Assembly (NCBI GenBank): GCA_938005465.1
Contig: CALLNU010000029.1
Location: forward strand, 23,654-87,653
Length of the DNA: 64,000 bases
From: an uncultured Collinsella sp.
Lineage (GTDB): Bacteria; Actinomycetota; Coriobacteriia; Coriobacteriales; Coriobacteriaceae
Direction of reading: 5' to 3'
Shown: in pieces, positions 24,384 through 31,603 of the stretch
Layout: every line of letters begins with the position of its first letter
How positions within the stretch are numbered: the first letter of the stretch is position 1
Notes under the pieces: model-generated
Seen by the model: only the letters and a program-made list of their open reading frames with translations
What the model was told of the DNA's origin: nothing
Database searches by the model: none
Translations under genes and position numbers: made by a program

Positions 24384-24443
24384 ATGCACTCCTTGCTTCT
24401 AAAGCAGTTGACTGTGGTGATGCTATACCCAGCTCAGGTAAAA

Positions 24444-24482
24444 CAAAAAGCGCCCGCCCGCCGTTATGAGCGGACGGGCGCC
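24444..24482 (-). terminator. Terminator of agaS
   Basis: On the minus strand GGGCGCCCGTCCGC pairs with GCGGGCGGGCGC (near-perfect) around a TCATAACG loop and is followed by TTTTTGTTTT. Confidence 0.9.
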
Positions 24483-24499
24483 CTTACAGAGGGACGCGA

Positions 24500-25666
24500 T
24501 TAAGCGGTGAAGGGGTGAATCGTCACGCCCTTGACCACGCGGTTGACCGTGCCGGTGGGGCTCGGCGTATCGGGCGTGTTGCCCACGCGCACGGAGTTGA
24601 GCAGGCTGATAGCCTGGGCAAACATCACGAACGGCAGAGCAAGGTAGCCCTCGGGAAGTGCCTCGTAGCCCTTAAAGGTGAAGGACTCACCCTCATAGAC
24701 GGTGGCACCTTCCTGCTGAACGGCGATGGTGTGCTGAGCGATCTCGTCGCCACCGATCTCGTTGAGGATGTCGATGTCGTACTGACGGGTGTAGGCGTCG
24801 TTATTGACGAACACGAAGACGAGCGTCTTATCGTCGACGAAGGACTTAGGTCCGTGACGATAGCCCATGGAGGTGTCGTAGGAAGTAGCGACCAGACCGT
24901 GAGCGAGCTCAAGGATCTTGAGCTGGCTCTCCTGGGCAAGGCCACCGAAGGAGCCAGAACCCAAGTAGGTCACGCGGTTGAAGTCGCCAGCCAGGTAATC
25001 GGCGATCTCGGGCTCACGGGAGATGACCTCCTCGCCCATCTTGGCAATCGTCTCGACCCACTCGGCCTTCTGCTCGTCAGAGGCAGTGTCGAAAATAAGG
25101 GTGGAGAGCAGGGTCATGCAGGAATAAGAACCGGTCATGGCGAAGCCCTTGTCGTTGGCGCGCGGAATGAGCAACGTCAGCGCGTTGGGATCATTGGCAG
25201 ACTCGACGGCGAGCTTGCCCTCGGGAGCGCAAGTGATGTTGAGGAACTTGACGTTGTGGACGAGCTCCTTGGCAACGGCAACGGCGGCAAGGCTCTCGGG
25301 GCTGTTGCCAGAGCGGGCAAAGGAAACCACGAGCGTGGGATCCTCGGCGCGCAGGAAGTCGCGCGGGGCGCTCACGATGTCGGTCGTGGCGATGGGCTTA
25401 AAGTCGTAGAGATCAGTGTTGCCAGCGTGACGCAGGTACGGGGCGCAGGTATCGCCAACGTAGTCGGACGTACCGGCACCGGTGAAGACAACGGACAGAC
25501 GACCCTCGCCCATAGCGCGAGCCTCGGCCAGGAAGGCCTCGATGGCCTCCTTGTTCTCGCGATAGATGTTGAGCGTATCACGCCAAAGCTCGGGCTGCTG
25601 AGCAATCTCGGCCGTGGTGATCTGGGCGCCGAGCTCGGTGAGCTCCTCGACACTCTTCTCGAACAT
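24500..25666 (-). CDS. agaS: AgaS-type sugar isomerase/deaminase (SIS domains)
   Basis: A 388-residue protein with two SIS domains, of the AgaS branch that converts galactosamine-6-phosphate to tagatose-6-phosphate with release of ammonia. The first domain has FTGAGTSDYVGD (residues 61-72) and SFARSGNSPESLA, the phosphate-binding loops; the second has YLGSGSFGGLAQE and SYDTSMGYRHGPKSF with the conserved His-Gly-Pro. It lies directly downstream of the GntR/UTRA regulator, and a palindromic operator (25728-25741) is 62 bp upstream of its start. With NagA and the Man-family PTS it completes a route from N-acetylgalactosamine to tagatose-6-phosphate, which lacC can use. This pathway placement is inference from gene neighbourhood. 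Confidence 0.9.
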   Translation of the reverse strand: MFEKSVEELTELGAQITTAEIAQQPELWRDTLNIYRENKEAIEAFLAEARAMGEGRLSVVFTGAGTSDYVGDTCAPYLRHAGNTDLYDFKPIATTDIVSAPRDFLRAEDPTLVVSFARSGNSPESLAAVAVAKELVHNVKFLNITCAPEGKLAVESANDPNALTLLIPRANDKGFAMTGSYSCMTLLSTLIFDTASDEQKAEWVETIAKMGEEVISREPEIADYLAGDFNRVTYLGSGSFGGLAQESQLKILELAHGLVATSYDTSMGYRHGPKSFVDDKTLVFVFVNNDAYTRQYDIDILNEIGGDEIAQHTIAVQQEGATVYEGESFTFKGYEALPEGYLALPFVMFAQAISLLNSVRVGNTPDTPSPTGTVNRVVKGVTIHPFTA

Positions 25667-25727
25667 TTTTAATACCTCTCTCTAGAAGTAATCCTCTGAC
25701 GTGCAATTATACACTTCGGTTGGTTAT

Positions 25728-25741
25728 CTGGTAGTAACCAG
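25728..25741. promoter_or_regulatory. Predicted GntR/UTRA operator upstream of agaS
   Basis: CTGGTAGTAACCAG has perfect 5-bp arms with a 4-bp spacer, and is extended by imperfect TTAT/TTAA flanks. The same CTGGTAGTAACCA stands at 30021-30033 before the PTS operon. Confidence 0.7.
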
Positions 25742-25780
25742 TTAAATGCAAAGAATCACCATATGGAAACGATGCAAACA

Positions 25781-26512
25781 CTAGTTGCTGCGCTGGTGGT
25801 AAACCTTGTATTTAAACTGATCGGCACGAGCAACCGAGAGTGTATACTCCACAACCTCGTTTGACTCGTTATACGTAGTCCTGACCAAGTCGAGCACGGG
25901 CGAGCCCTCGACAATTCCCAAAAGGTGGGCGTCGGTGGGACGGGCTATGCTCGCATAGAACTCCTCTTCGGCCACGCGTATCTTTTGCTGAAAGTCTTGC
26001 TCAATCACATCGTAAAGCGGCTTACGCTCCAGCAGCGGTCGCTTTAGGGACAGAAATTGACGAACCGGCAGATAGCTGCGCTCGACCATCATGGGCATGT
26101 TGTCGGCAGAACGAAGACGCTTGAGCTTAAAAATGCGATCACCGATGCGCAATCCCATATGCTCGGCCAGATTCTTATCGGCCTCCATCTCGCAAAACTC
26201 GAGAATCGTGGTCTCAGGTTCTCGACCCATCGCGCGCATCTGCTCGGTAAAGCTATAGGACTGCATGAGATTGGTTGCCTTTGCCGAACGGTCGGTCACA
26301 AAGGTACCGCGACCGTGCTGCCGAACCACCAGTCCTAAACGCTCCAGTTCCTGCAGAGCCAGGCGTACTGTAGTGCGCGAGAGACCATAGCGCTCCGAAA
26401 GTTCGCGCTCGGAAGGAATCATGTCACCGGCGCGATATTCATGGTCGATCTTTTCGGTCAGAATATCGACCAGCTGATCGTACAGCGGTTGCTTACGCGC
26501 TCCGATCGCCAT
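25781..26512 (-). CDS. GntR-family regulator with UTRA domain (amino-sugar regulon)
   Basis: A 243-residue repressor. The winged helix-turn-helix is at residues 9-76 (LYDQLVDILTEKI, PSERELSERYGLSRTTVRLAL, GRGTFV), and the UTRA ligand domain follows from about 95 to 238 with ERSYLPVRQF and the typical EYTLSVARADQFKY ending. UTRA regulators of this type (NagR, AgaR, DasR) sense amino-sugar phosphates. Its place between the Man-family PTS operon and agaS, with the same operator before both, makes control of the GalNAc-type genes likely. It has its own gap of 185 bp upstream containing the PTS terminator. Confidence 0.92.
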   Translation of the reverse strand: MAIGARKQPLYDQLVDILTEKIDHEYRAGDMIPSERELSERYGLSRTTVRLALQELERLGLVVRQHGRGTFVTDRSAKATNLMQSYSFTEQMRAMGREPETTILEFCEMEADKNLAEHMGLRIGDRIFKLKRLRSADNMPMMVERSYLPVRQFLSLKRPLLERKPLYDVIEQDFQQKIRVAEEEFYASIARPTDAHLLGIVEGSPVLDLVRTTYNESNEVVEYTLSVARADQFKYKVYHQRSN

Positions 26513-26597
26513 CCTATCCTCCCTTTTGCTCGAATTCGGCTAACTACCTAGGGTGTTTAGCATTATCTGTCTGCCACACCCGAATCAACAAGAAAAC

Positions 26598-26633
26598 AAA
26601 AGCCGCGCGCTCTTTCGAGCACGCGGCTTTTAA
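26598..26633. terminator. Bidirectional-type terminator after the Man-family PTS operon
   Basis: AAAAGCCGCG pairs with CGCGGCTTTT around an inner CTC-TTTC-GAG stem, so both strands end in a T-run. It separates the EIID gene from the GntR gene. Confidence 0.88.
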
Positions 26634-26697
26634 CATACACATGGCTTAAGGGGTCGGGGTGTGAGCCGCGTAGGGACACACCCCTCAAGCTAGAGCC

Positions 26698-27780
26698 TTA
26701 CCAGATGCTCGGCCAGAGACCAAGCGGGCCAGCGCCCAGGATGCCAAGGACGAAGAGCAGGAGAATGCCCTTGGTCGGGGTCCAGCTGTGCTTAGCAAAC
26801 ATGTAGTAAAGCAGCAGCGTAAGCATAAGCGGGACGAGCTTGGGGACGATGGTGTTGAGGGTGTCGGCAACAGAGAAGTTGACCGGATCCTCGGTGACGG
26901 TGCCGTAGGTAACAGACTCCATGCCGTTGCCCAGATCGGTGACGCCGCACTCGACAGCGTTGCCGTCGGCATCGGAAGCGGTGAGGGCGTTGCCGTCCTC
27001 ATCGGTCATGGCGATGGTACCGGCCTCAGCGGTCTCGGTATCGATACCCTCCATACCGGTGAAGTTCTCGGCCTCCTTCTCGGAGACGATCACGGTAGTA
27101 GCGGAGAGGCCACGGGTGGTGCCGTTGGGGATCTGGAGGTTGATCTGGGTGCCACCCATGGTGACGACCAGGCAACCGACGACGAAGACGCCCATGATGG
27201 AAGCGGCACGCGTGAAGGCCTGCATGTTGGCGGTCAGAGCGTCAATAGCGCTGGTGCCAAGCTTGTAGGACCAGTTCATGAGCCAAAAGCGCAGAGCGAA
27301 CTGGACGACGTTGAAGATCACCAGGAAGATGATCGGTGCAGCGGCGTTGCCGTTGATGGCCATGTTGGAGGTGATGCCGGCCGTGATAGGCACGAGCGTC
27401 AGCCAGAACAGGGCGTCACCGATACCACCGAGCGGGCCCATTGCGGCGACGCGGACGGCGCGGATCGTGGGGATGTCAACCTTGTTCTGCTCGAGCGAAA
27501 GCACGATGCCCATAACAAAGGTGACAAGGAACGGGTGGGTGTTGAAGAACTCCAGGTTGTGGCTCATGGAAGCCGCGAGGTCGTTCTTGTTGGTGTGGAT
27601 CTTCTCCAGACCGGGGATGATGGAGTAGAGCCAGCCAGCGGCCTGCATGCGCTCGTAGTTGAACGATGCCTGCAGGAAGCAGGAGCGCCAAGCCATCTTG
27701 TTGAGGGTCTTCTGGTCGAGCTGCGGAGCAGGAGTGAGATCCTCGTAGTGCTCCGGGATCACATACTCATTAGATGCCAT
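26698..27780 (-). CDS. Man-family PTS EIID component with an enlarged insert
   Basis: A 360-residue EIID of the mannose/N-acetylgalactosamine PTS. The start ATG at 27780 overlaps the EIIC end by 11 bp and has GGAGG 11 nt upstream; a frame extension of 11 codons is weaker. Family features: MAWRSCFLQASFNYERMQAAGW near the N-terminus, AAMGPLGGIGDALFW in the middle, and hydrophobic C-terminal helices (LVPLMLTLLLYYMFA). Between the helix ending near residue 210 and the one beginning near 307 lies an acidic, Thr/Gly-rich insert of about 90 residues (TDEDGNALTAS, DADGNAVECG), much longer than I expect for AgaE/ManZ. It should face outside the membrane core and might form a small domain. Last gene of the operon. 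Confidence 0.9.
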   Translation of the reverse strand: MASNEYVIPEHYEDLTPAPQLDQKTLNKMAWRSCFLQASFNYERMQAAGWLYSIIPGLEKIHTNKNDLAASMSHNLEFFNTHPFLVTFVMGIVLSLEQNKVDIPTIRAVRVAAMGPLGGIGDALFWLTLVPITAGITSNMAINGNAAAPIIFLVIFNVVQFALRFWLMNWSYKLGTSAIDALTANMQAFTRAASIMGVFVVGCLVVTMGGTQINLQIPNGTTRGLSATTVIVSEKEAENFTGMEGIDTETAEAGTIAMTDEDGNALTASDADGNAVECGVTDLGNGMESVTYGTVTEDPVNFSVADTLNTIVPKLVPLMLTLLLYYMFAKHSWTPTKGILLLFVLGILGAGPLGLWPSIW

Positions 27781-28570
27781 CTTCGAAGTCACCTCCGTCA
27801 GAAACAGCTGCACCCTTCAGCTCGGTCTGCTGCTGGAAGTCCCAGAAAGCGATGCCGAAGCCGATGAGAGCGAGGATGAGCAGAGCAGGGGTTGCCAGCG
27901 AATCGTTGGCAACGGTGATGAGCGCGAGGCCAAAGCCCATGAGGAAGAAGCCCCACATATCGCGGTTCATCATAACCTTGAGCAGGACGGCGAAGCCGAC
28001 GAAGCGCATCATGCCGCCTGCAGCGGACAGACCGGTCTGCAGCCAAGTCGGGATGGCGGAAGCGATGGTCTGACCAATGGTAGCGCCAGCGATGAAGAAC
28101 AGGGTGACGACGACAGCGAAGATCAGGCCGAGCAGAGCCATGGCGAAGTAGTTCAGGCGCTCGATGCCCTTGGTGTCCGCGTTATGAGCCATGTTATCGG
28201 CCGTGGACATAAGCGGGGACATAAGCGTGAAGACCAGGGTAACGCCGAGCTGGCCAAGCAGAGCGAACGGAATGGCGAGACCGACTGCCGCGTTGGGCTC
28301 GAGGCCCGTGGCGATAGCGAGAATGGCTGCCATGATGCCGCCGATGACGGCGTTAGGCGGCTGAGCGCCTCCGATCGGCATGTTGCCGATCGTCATGAGC
28401 TGATAGGTACCACCCACGAGAAGACCGGTGTTGAGGTCGCCAAGGATAAGACCGATGACGGCGCCGGTGACGATGGGCTGATAGAGAGACTCGAGGAAGT
28501 CAAACTGGTCGATTGCCGCGATGAACGTGACGACGAAGACCAGAGCGATCTGGATGATCGAGTATTCCAT
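27770..28570 (-). CDS. Man-family PTS EIIC component
   Basis: A 266-residue membrane protein of the EIIC mannose/sorbose family, which forms the translocation pathway with EIID. It starts MEYSIIQIALVFVVTFIAAI and shows the typical GLILGDLNTGLLVGGTYQL, MPIGGAQPPNAVIGGI and AIPFALLGQLGVTL segments over six to eight helices. Gene order EIIA-YajC-EIIB-EIIC-EIID and close spacing show a single operon. AgaW is the nearest functional label given agaS nearby, but sorbose or mannose use cannot be excluded from sequence alone. Confidence 0.92.
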   Translation of the reverse strand: MEYSIIQIALVFVVTFIAAIDQFDFLESLYQPIVTGAVIGLILGDLNTGLLVGGTYQLMTIGNMPIGGAQPPNAVIGGIMAAILAIATGLEPNAAVGLAIPFALLGQLGVTLVFTLMSPLMSTADNMAHNADTKGIERLNYFAMALLGLIFAVVVTLFFIAGATIGQTIASAIPTWLQTGLSAAGGMMRFVGFAVLLKVMMNRDMWGFFLMGFGLALITVANDSLATPALLILALIGFGIAFWDFQQQTELKGAAVSDGGDFEDGI

Positions 28571-28660
28571 CTTGCTCCTCCTTTCAAAATGTATGTACGC
28601 ACTTTGGATTTCATGTACAGAACGTCAGGGTTTCACTCCTGACAACGTGGATCACGAGGA

Positions 28661-29143
28661 TTACGAGAAGAGCTTGCTCGTGTCCTCAACAGGCGTGCTC
28701 GGAACGCGCCTGATCTCCAACTCCACCCCCAATTCCTGCAGCTCTTTAAACGCAGCGACATCCTCGTCGTTAACTGCGACGGAGGTGGCGACTTGGCGCT
28801 TTCCTTCCGACATGTGCATGTTGCCGATGTTTACCTTCTTTATAGGCACACCGCCCTTGACGAGCGTAAGCACGTCTTCCGGTGTTTCGGCCACGATGAA
28901 GATCTTCTGGCGCGGGCTCGCCTTGCCAATGACGTCGATGGTCTTCTGCAGAGAGAAGAAACGCGTAGCGACGCCGGCGGGAGCGGCCATCTTCATGAGG
29001 TTCTGGCGCATGGTGTTGGACGCCACGTCGTCGTTGGCGACGAGGATGAGGTTGGAGCCCAGGGTGGAGTTCCACTGGGTGGCAACCTGACCATGAACCA
29101 GTCGGTTATCGATGCGGGTAAGAAGAATGTTGGGTTCTGCCAT
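28661..29143 (-). CDS. Man-family PTS EIIB component
   Basis: A 160-residue EIIB of the mannose family, cytoplasmic, carrying phosphate from EIIA to the sugar. The active His17 is intact in LTRIDNRLVHGQVATQW. The remainder (FFSLQKTIDVIGKASPRQ, LVKGGVPIKKVNIGNMH) matches the orphan copy at 18926-19408, which has Tyr at the same position. It lies between yajC and the EIIC gene with gaps of 36 and 90 bp. Confidence 0.94.
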   Translation of the reverse strand: MAEPNILLTRIDNRLVHGQVATQWNSTLGSNLILVANDDVASNTMRQNLMKMAAPAGVATRFFSLQKTIDVIGKASPRQKIFIVAETPEDVLTLVKGGVPIKKVNIGNMHMSEGKRQVATSVAVNDEDVAAFKELQELGVELEIRRVPSTPVEDTSKLFS

Positions 29144-29179
29144 GTTGATCAGCTTCCTTTCGTTATTTGCTGACGACAG

Positions 29180-29461
29180 TTACTTGATCTCCTGAATCGC
29201 GTAACGCGAAACATCTACGACGGCTCCGGATCGGACTTTGATCTGGACCTTCTCGCCTTCGATGCCTTTGACGGTTCCGTAGATACCGCCGGCGAAAAGA
29301 ACCTCTTGACCCGGCTTGAGCTCGGTGTGCAGCTCCTTGAAGTACTTCTGCTTCTTCTTCATGTTGATTTGCGACCAGATGGTGTAAATCAAGCCCATGA
29401 TGACAAGCAGGCCTAAAAGGGCGACCGAGGAGCTCAGGACGTTGGCTCCGAAATCGGCCAT
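29180..29461 (-). CDS. YajC-family protein inside the PTS operon
   Basis: A 93-residue YajC-like protein: a single hydrophobic helix at about residues 10-30, then a short MKKKQKYFKELHTELKPGQE region and a small beta domain (VLFAGGIYGTVKGIEGEKVQ). YajC normally helps the SecDF translocase. Here its ATG overlaps the EIIA stop by one base and EIIB follows 36 bp on, so it is part of the PTS transcript. Streptococcal hyaluronate/aminosugar PTS operons are known to carry a yajC-like gene in the same place, which points to a specialised role in assembling or tuning this permease, not in general export. Confidence 0.88.
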   Translation of the reverse strand: MADFGANVLSSSVALLGLLVIMGLIYTIWSQINMKKKQKYFKELHTELKPGQEVLFAGGIYGTVKGIEGEKVQIKVRSGAVVDVSRYAIQEIK

Positions 29462-29904
29462 TAGATGCCGTCCTCGTCGCCGAAGATATCCTCTTCCTCG
29501 GAGCCGGCAACGGATGCGACCGTCTGGGCGGTGACGCCCGTCTGGCCAACGGTCACGGCCTGCTCGCCAAGCTCGGCGAGCGTGGCATTGCCGCGGAGGA
29601 ACAGAAGCTCAATAACCATGGGAAGGTTGGTGCCGGTCAGAACCTCGACGTTGTCGACATCCTGGGCAATCATCATCGACTGGTTGAACGGGGTGCCGCC
29701 AAGCAGGTCGGTAAAGACGAGCACGCCATCGCACTCCTCGCGCATGGCGGTAATAGCGGCGCGGAGATCCTCACCGTAGGAAGCAGCCTGGTCGCCCTCA
29801 AAAGGAACGACGGTAAAAGCGGGCTGGTCGCCGGCAACCATAGCGATAGCGCTAGCGAGGCCGGGTGCGAACTGTCCATGACCGGTAAGAATAAAGCCAA
29901 CCAT
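29461..29904 (-). CDS. Man-family PTS EIIA component
   Basis: A 147-residue EIIA of the mannose family, cytoplasmic. The phosphorylated histidine is His9 in ILTGHGQFAPG, and VLVFTDLLGGTPFNQS is the second family motif. It takes phosphate from HPr and passes it to the EIIB two genes downstream. The C-terminal tail (GSEEEDIFGDEDGI) is acidic. It is the first gene of the operon; the 700 bp before it hold the GntR sites and two sets of the ACCGTT motif. Confidence 0.93.
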   Translation of the reverse strand: MVGFILTGHGQFAPGLASAIAMVAGDQPAFTVVPFEGDQAASYGEDLRAAITAMREECDGVLVFTDLLGGTPFNQSMMIAQDVDNVEVLTGTNLPMVIELLFLRGNATLAELGEQAVTVGQTGVTAQTVASVAGSEEEDIFGDEDGI

Positions 29905-30004
29905 TCAAATTTCCCTTCCGAAGGTGTGTACAATCTGAGTCCGATGATTTTCGGAAGCCAGCGGGCGCTCGCCCTTAAAGCTTCTTAGAAAGCGTTCTTT
30001 GAAG

Positions 30005-30034
30005 ACCAGTGGTTTCTAAACTGGTAGTAACCAC
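30005..30034. promoter_or_regulatory. Predicted GntR/UTRA operator upstream of the Man-family PTS
   Basis: ACCAGT (30005) and ACTGGT (30020) form an inverted pair with a 9-bp spacer, and CTGGTAGTAACCA (30021-30033) repeats the agaS operator core. Confidence 0.65.
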
Positions 30035-30107
30035 GTGACGTGTTGTTGTCACTATATCACCCCAGAAGAGGTCGCTTTCGTTGATTCATACGGTAAAACG
30101 TTTTTGC

Positions 30108-30141
30108 ACCGCTCACGGTGATATTTCGACCGTTTACCGGT
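30108..30141 (+). promoter_or_regulatory. Tandem motif with 21-bp period, Man-family PTS
   Basis: ACCGCTCACGGT begins at 30108 and ACCGTTTACCGG at 30129, 21 bp apart. Confidence 0.55.
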
Positions 30142-30327
30142 CGTTAACACTTCTACCTGCGGTTTTGAAACCGTTTCGAAATGCTTTGGCAAAAGATCGG
30201 AACTTTTCCTGTCCCTAAACAACGCAGGGCGGCTAAAAATAGCGTGTAGAAAAATTGCAGGTCATTGTGAAGATATGTGAATTGGTCTTTTTGACTTAAT
30301 ACCAGTTAGAACCAGTTTTGAGATTAT

Positions 30328-30358
30328 CGGTGAACGGTAGTTTTCGACCGTTCACCGG
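30328..30358. promoter_or_regulatory. Inverted pair of the ACCGTTCACC motif
   Basis: CGGTGAACGGT and ACCGTTCACCG form perfect 11-bp arms separated by 8 bp, the only place in the window where the motif is clearly inverted. Confidence 0.6.
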
Positions 30359-30605
30359 TTACTTGCAATCGTTTGCAGTTGTTTTCCCATATGAATCGGG
30401 GAACCCGATGAAGCACTTGTGCGATCACGGAAAGTTTTGACATTTGTCCTCATCCCCCGCGCACCAAACTCCGGCGCCCAAAATGAGCCAATAGTTCACG
30501 CTAATCGTTTTCAATCATTACTTGCTCAGTATCCGTAATTATTTATCGTTTATCGTTAATTCTGATATGATACAAGTATCATCCAAAATGCCGGTTGGAG
30601 GGGTT

Positions 30606-31244
30606 ATGGTCCATCGAAACGCATCTATATCGAATGAAACCATCAGCCGCGAACAGACGATAGCCGAACTGAGGAAGCTCGCTCGCATCTGCAAATGGGC
30701 CACGATCTGCATTACCACCGCGCTCGCTCTGGGACTTCTCGCAGTCATTGCGATTGACCTTCTACTCATATTGCCTGGCCTCTCCCAAGGGTCGTGTCTC
30801 CAATCCGTAGAACTTCAAGCCGGCGAAGGGCCGTGCCTTGCTATCGTCGGTACCGATGCGCAGGCCCCACTTATGCTCGTTGCACACGATGGTCACACTG
30901 CCATAGGGAGCCTCTTGATGACATGTCTCGCGCTTACCATCGCGATAAGCGTGCGCAGGTTTTTCTTCAACATTGAAAAGGAAGGCAGGCCCTTTGACCT
31001 TGAATGTAACCAGACACTTCGTCGAGTAGGACATTTATTCCTTATCGGCGGCGTTGCCGTGAGGCTTCTTGGTGCCGTAATCACGGGAATGATACTCTCA
31101 GGATTTGGCGGCAGCTTTACGGATGCGTTCGCCGGCCAGTTATTCGAGCCCTCCATGCTCTTTGCGGGCCTGATTATTTGCCTGATTGCCAGCATCTTCC
31201 GCTACGGGTATATCCTGCAAAAACAAGATGACGAGTTGCTCTAG
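30606..31244 (+). CDS. DUF2975-like membrane protein
   Basis: A 212-residue membrane protein. The ATG at 30606 has GGAGGGG 3-9 nt upstream; earlier in-frame starts lack a signal. After a charged N-terminus (about 30 residues) come four hydrophobic segments, near residues 33-55, 100-115, 143-163 and 178-198, with RRFFFNIEKEGRPFDLECNQTLRRVG between the second and third. This layout, followed 9 bp later by a Cro/C1-type regulator, is the usual DUF2975-YozG-like pair in Gram-positive bacteria. Function unknown; the pair is thought to be autoregulated. Confidence 0.8.
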   Translation: MVHRNASISNETISREQTIAELRKLARICKWATICITTALALGLLAVIAIDLLLILPGLSQGSCLQSVELQAGEGPCLAIVGTDAQAPLMLVAHDGHTAIGSLLMTCLALTIAISVRRFFFNIEKEGRPFDLECNQTLRRVGHLFLIGGVAVRLLGAVITGMILSGFGGSFTDAFAGQLFEPSMLFAGLIICLIASIFRYGYILQKQDDELL

Positions 31245-31253
31245 GGGGAATCC

Positions 31254-31490
31254 ATGATTATTCTGCGGCTTGACCGCATGCTCGCCGAACGCAAGATCTC
31301 ATCCAAAGAGCTTGCGGGACGCGTGGGCATCTCCCAGGTCAATATGTCACGCATTAAGACGGGCAAGGTTTCTGCCATACGTTTTTCAACTCTTGACGCG
31401 ATATGCCGGGCACTCGACTGCCAACCGGGCGATGTACTGGAATATATGCCTGACGATGAAGCCGATAACCTTTTTGGACTTAAAGATTGA
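31254..31490 (+). CDS. Cro/C1-type helix-turn-helix regulator
   Basis: A 78-residue single-domain DNA-binding protein of the YozG/HTH_26 type. The helix-turn-helix is LAGRVGISQVNMSRIKTGKV (residues about 20-39), followed by the family's STLDAICRALDCQPGDVLEY. It starts 9 bp after the membrane protein gene with AGGGGGA upstream, so both are cotranscribed. The likely target is its own operon. Confidence 0.9.
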   Translation: MIILRLDRMLAERKISSKELAGRVGISQVNMSRIKTGKVSAIRFSTLDAICRALDCQPGDVLEYMPDDEADNLFGLKD

Positions 31491-31523
31491 TAGGCATAAT
31501 TTAGCCACCAGCGCCTAAACGCA

Positions 31524-31562
31524 AATAGCCCGCTAGAACAACATCCGTTCTAGCGGGCTTAT
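31524..31562. terminator. Terminator between convergent genes
   Basis: AGCCCGCTAGAAC pairs perfectly with GTTCTAGCGGGCT around a 7-base loop; flanking TATT and ATAAAT-like bases could serve either strand. Confidence 0.75.
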
Positions 31563-31603
31563 TCAGATATTTCGGTTACGCGCTCGGCGGCTCAGACAGA
31601 TCT

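Larger units (their letters stand above)
29905..30605. promoter_or_regulatory. Large control region between the Man-family PTS and a membrane protein gene
   Basis: The 701-bp noncoding gap contains GntR-type boxes (ACCAGT at 30005 and CTGGTAGTAACCA at 30021-30033; ACCAGTTAGAACCAGTT at 30301-30317), the 21-bp tandem motif at 30108-30141, an inverted pair at 30328-30358, and GAAACCGTTTC at 30169-30179. No coding frame is credible. The breadth of motifs suggests more than one regulator acts on the PTS promoter. Confidence 0.65.
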
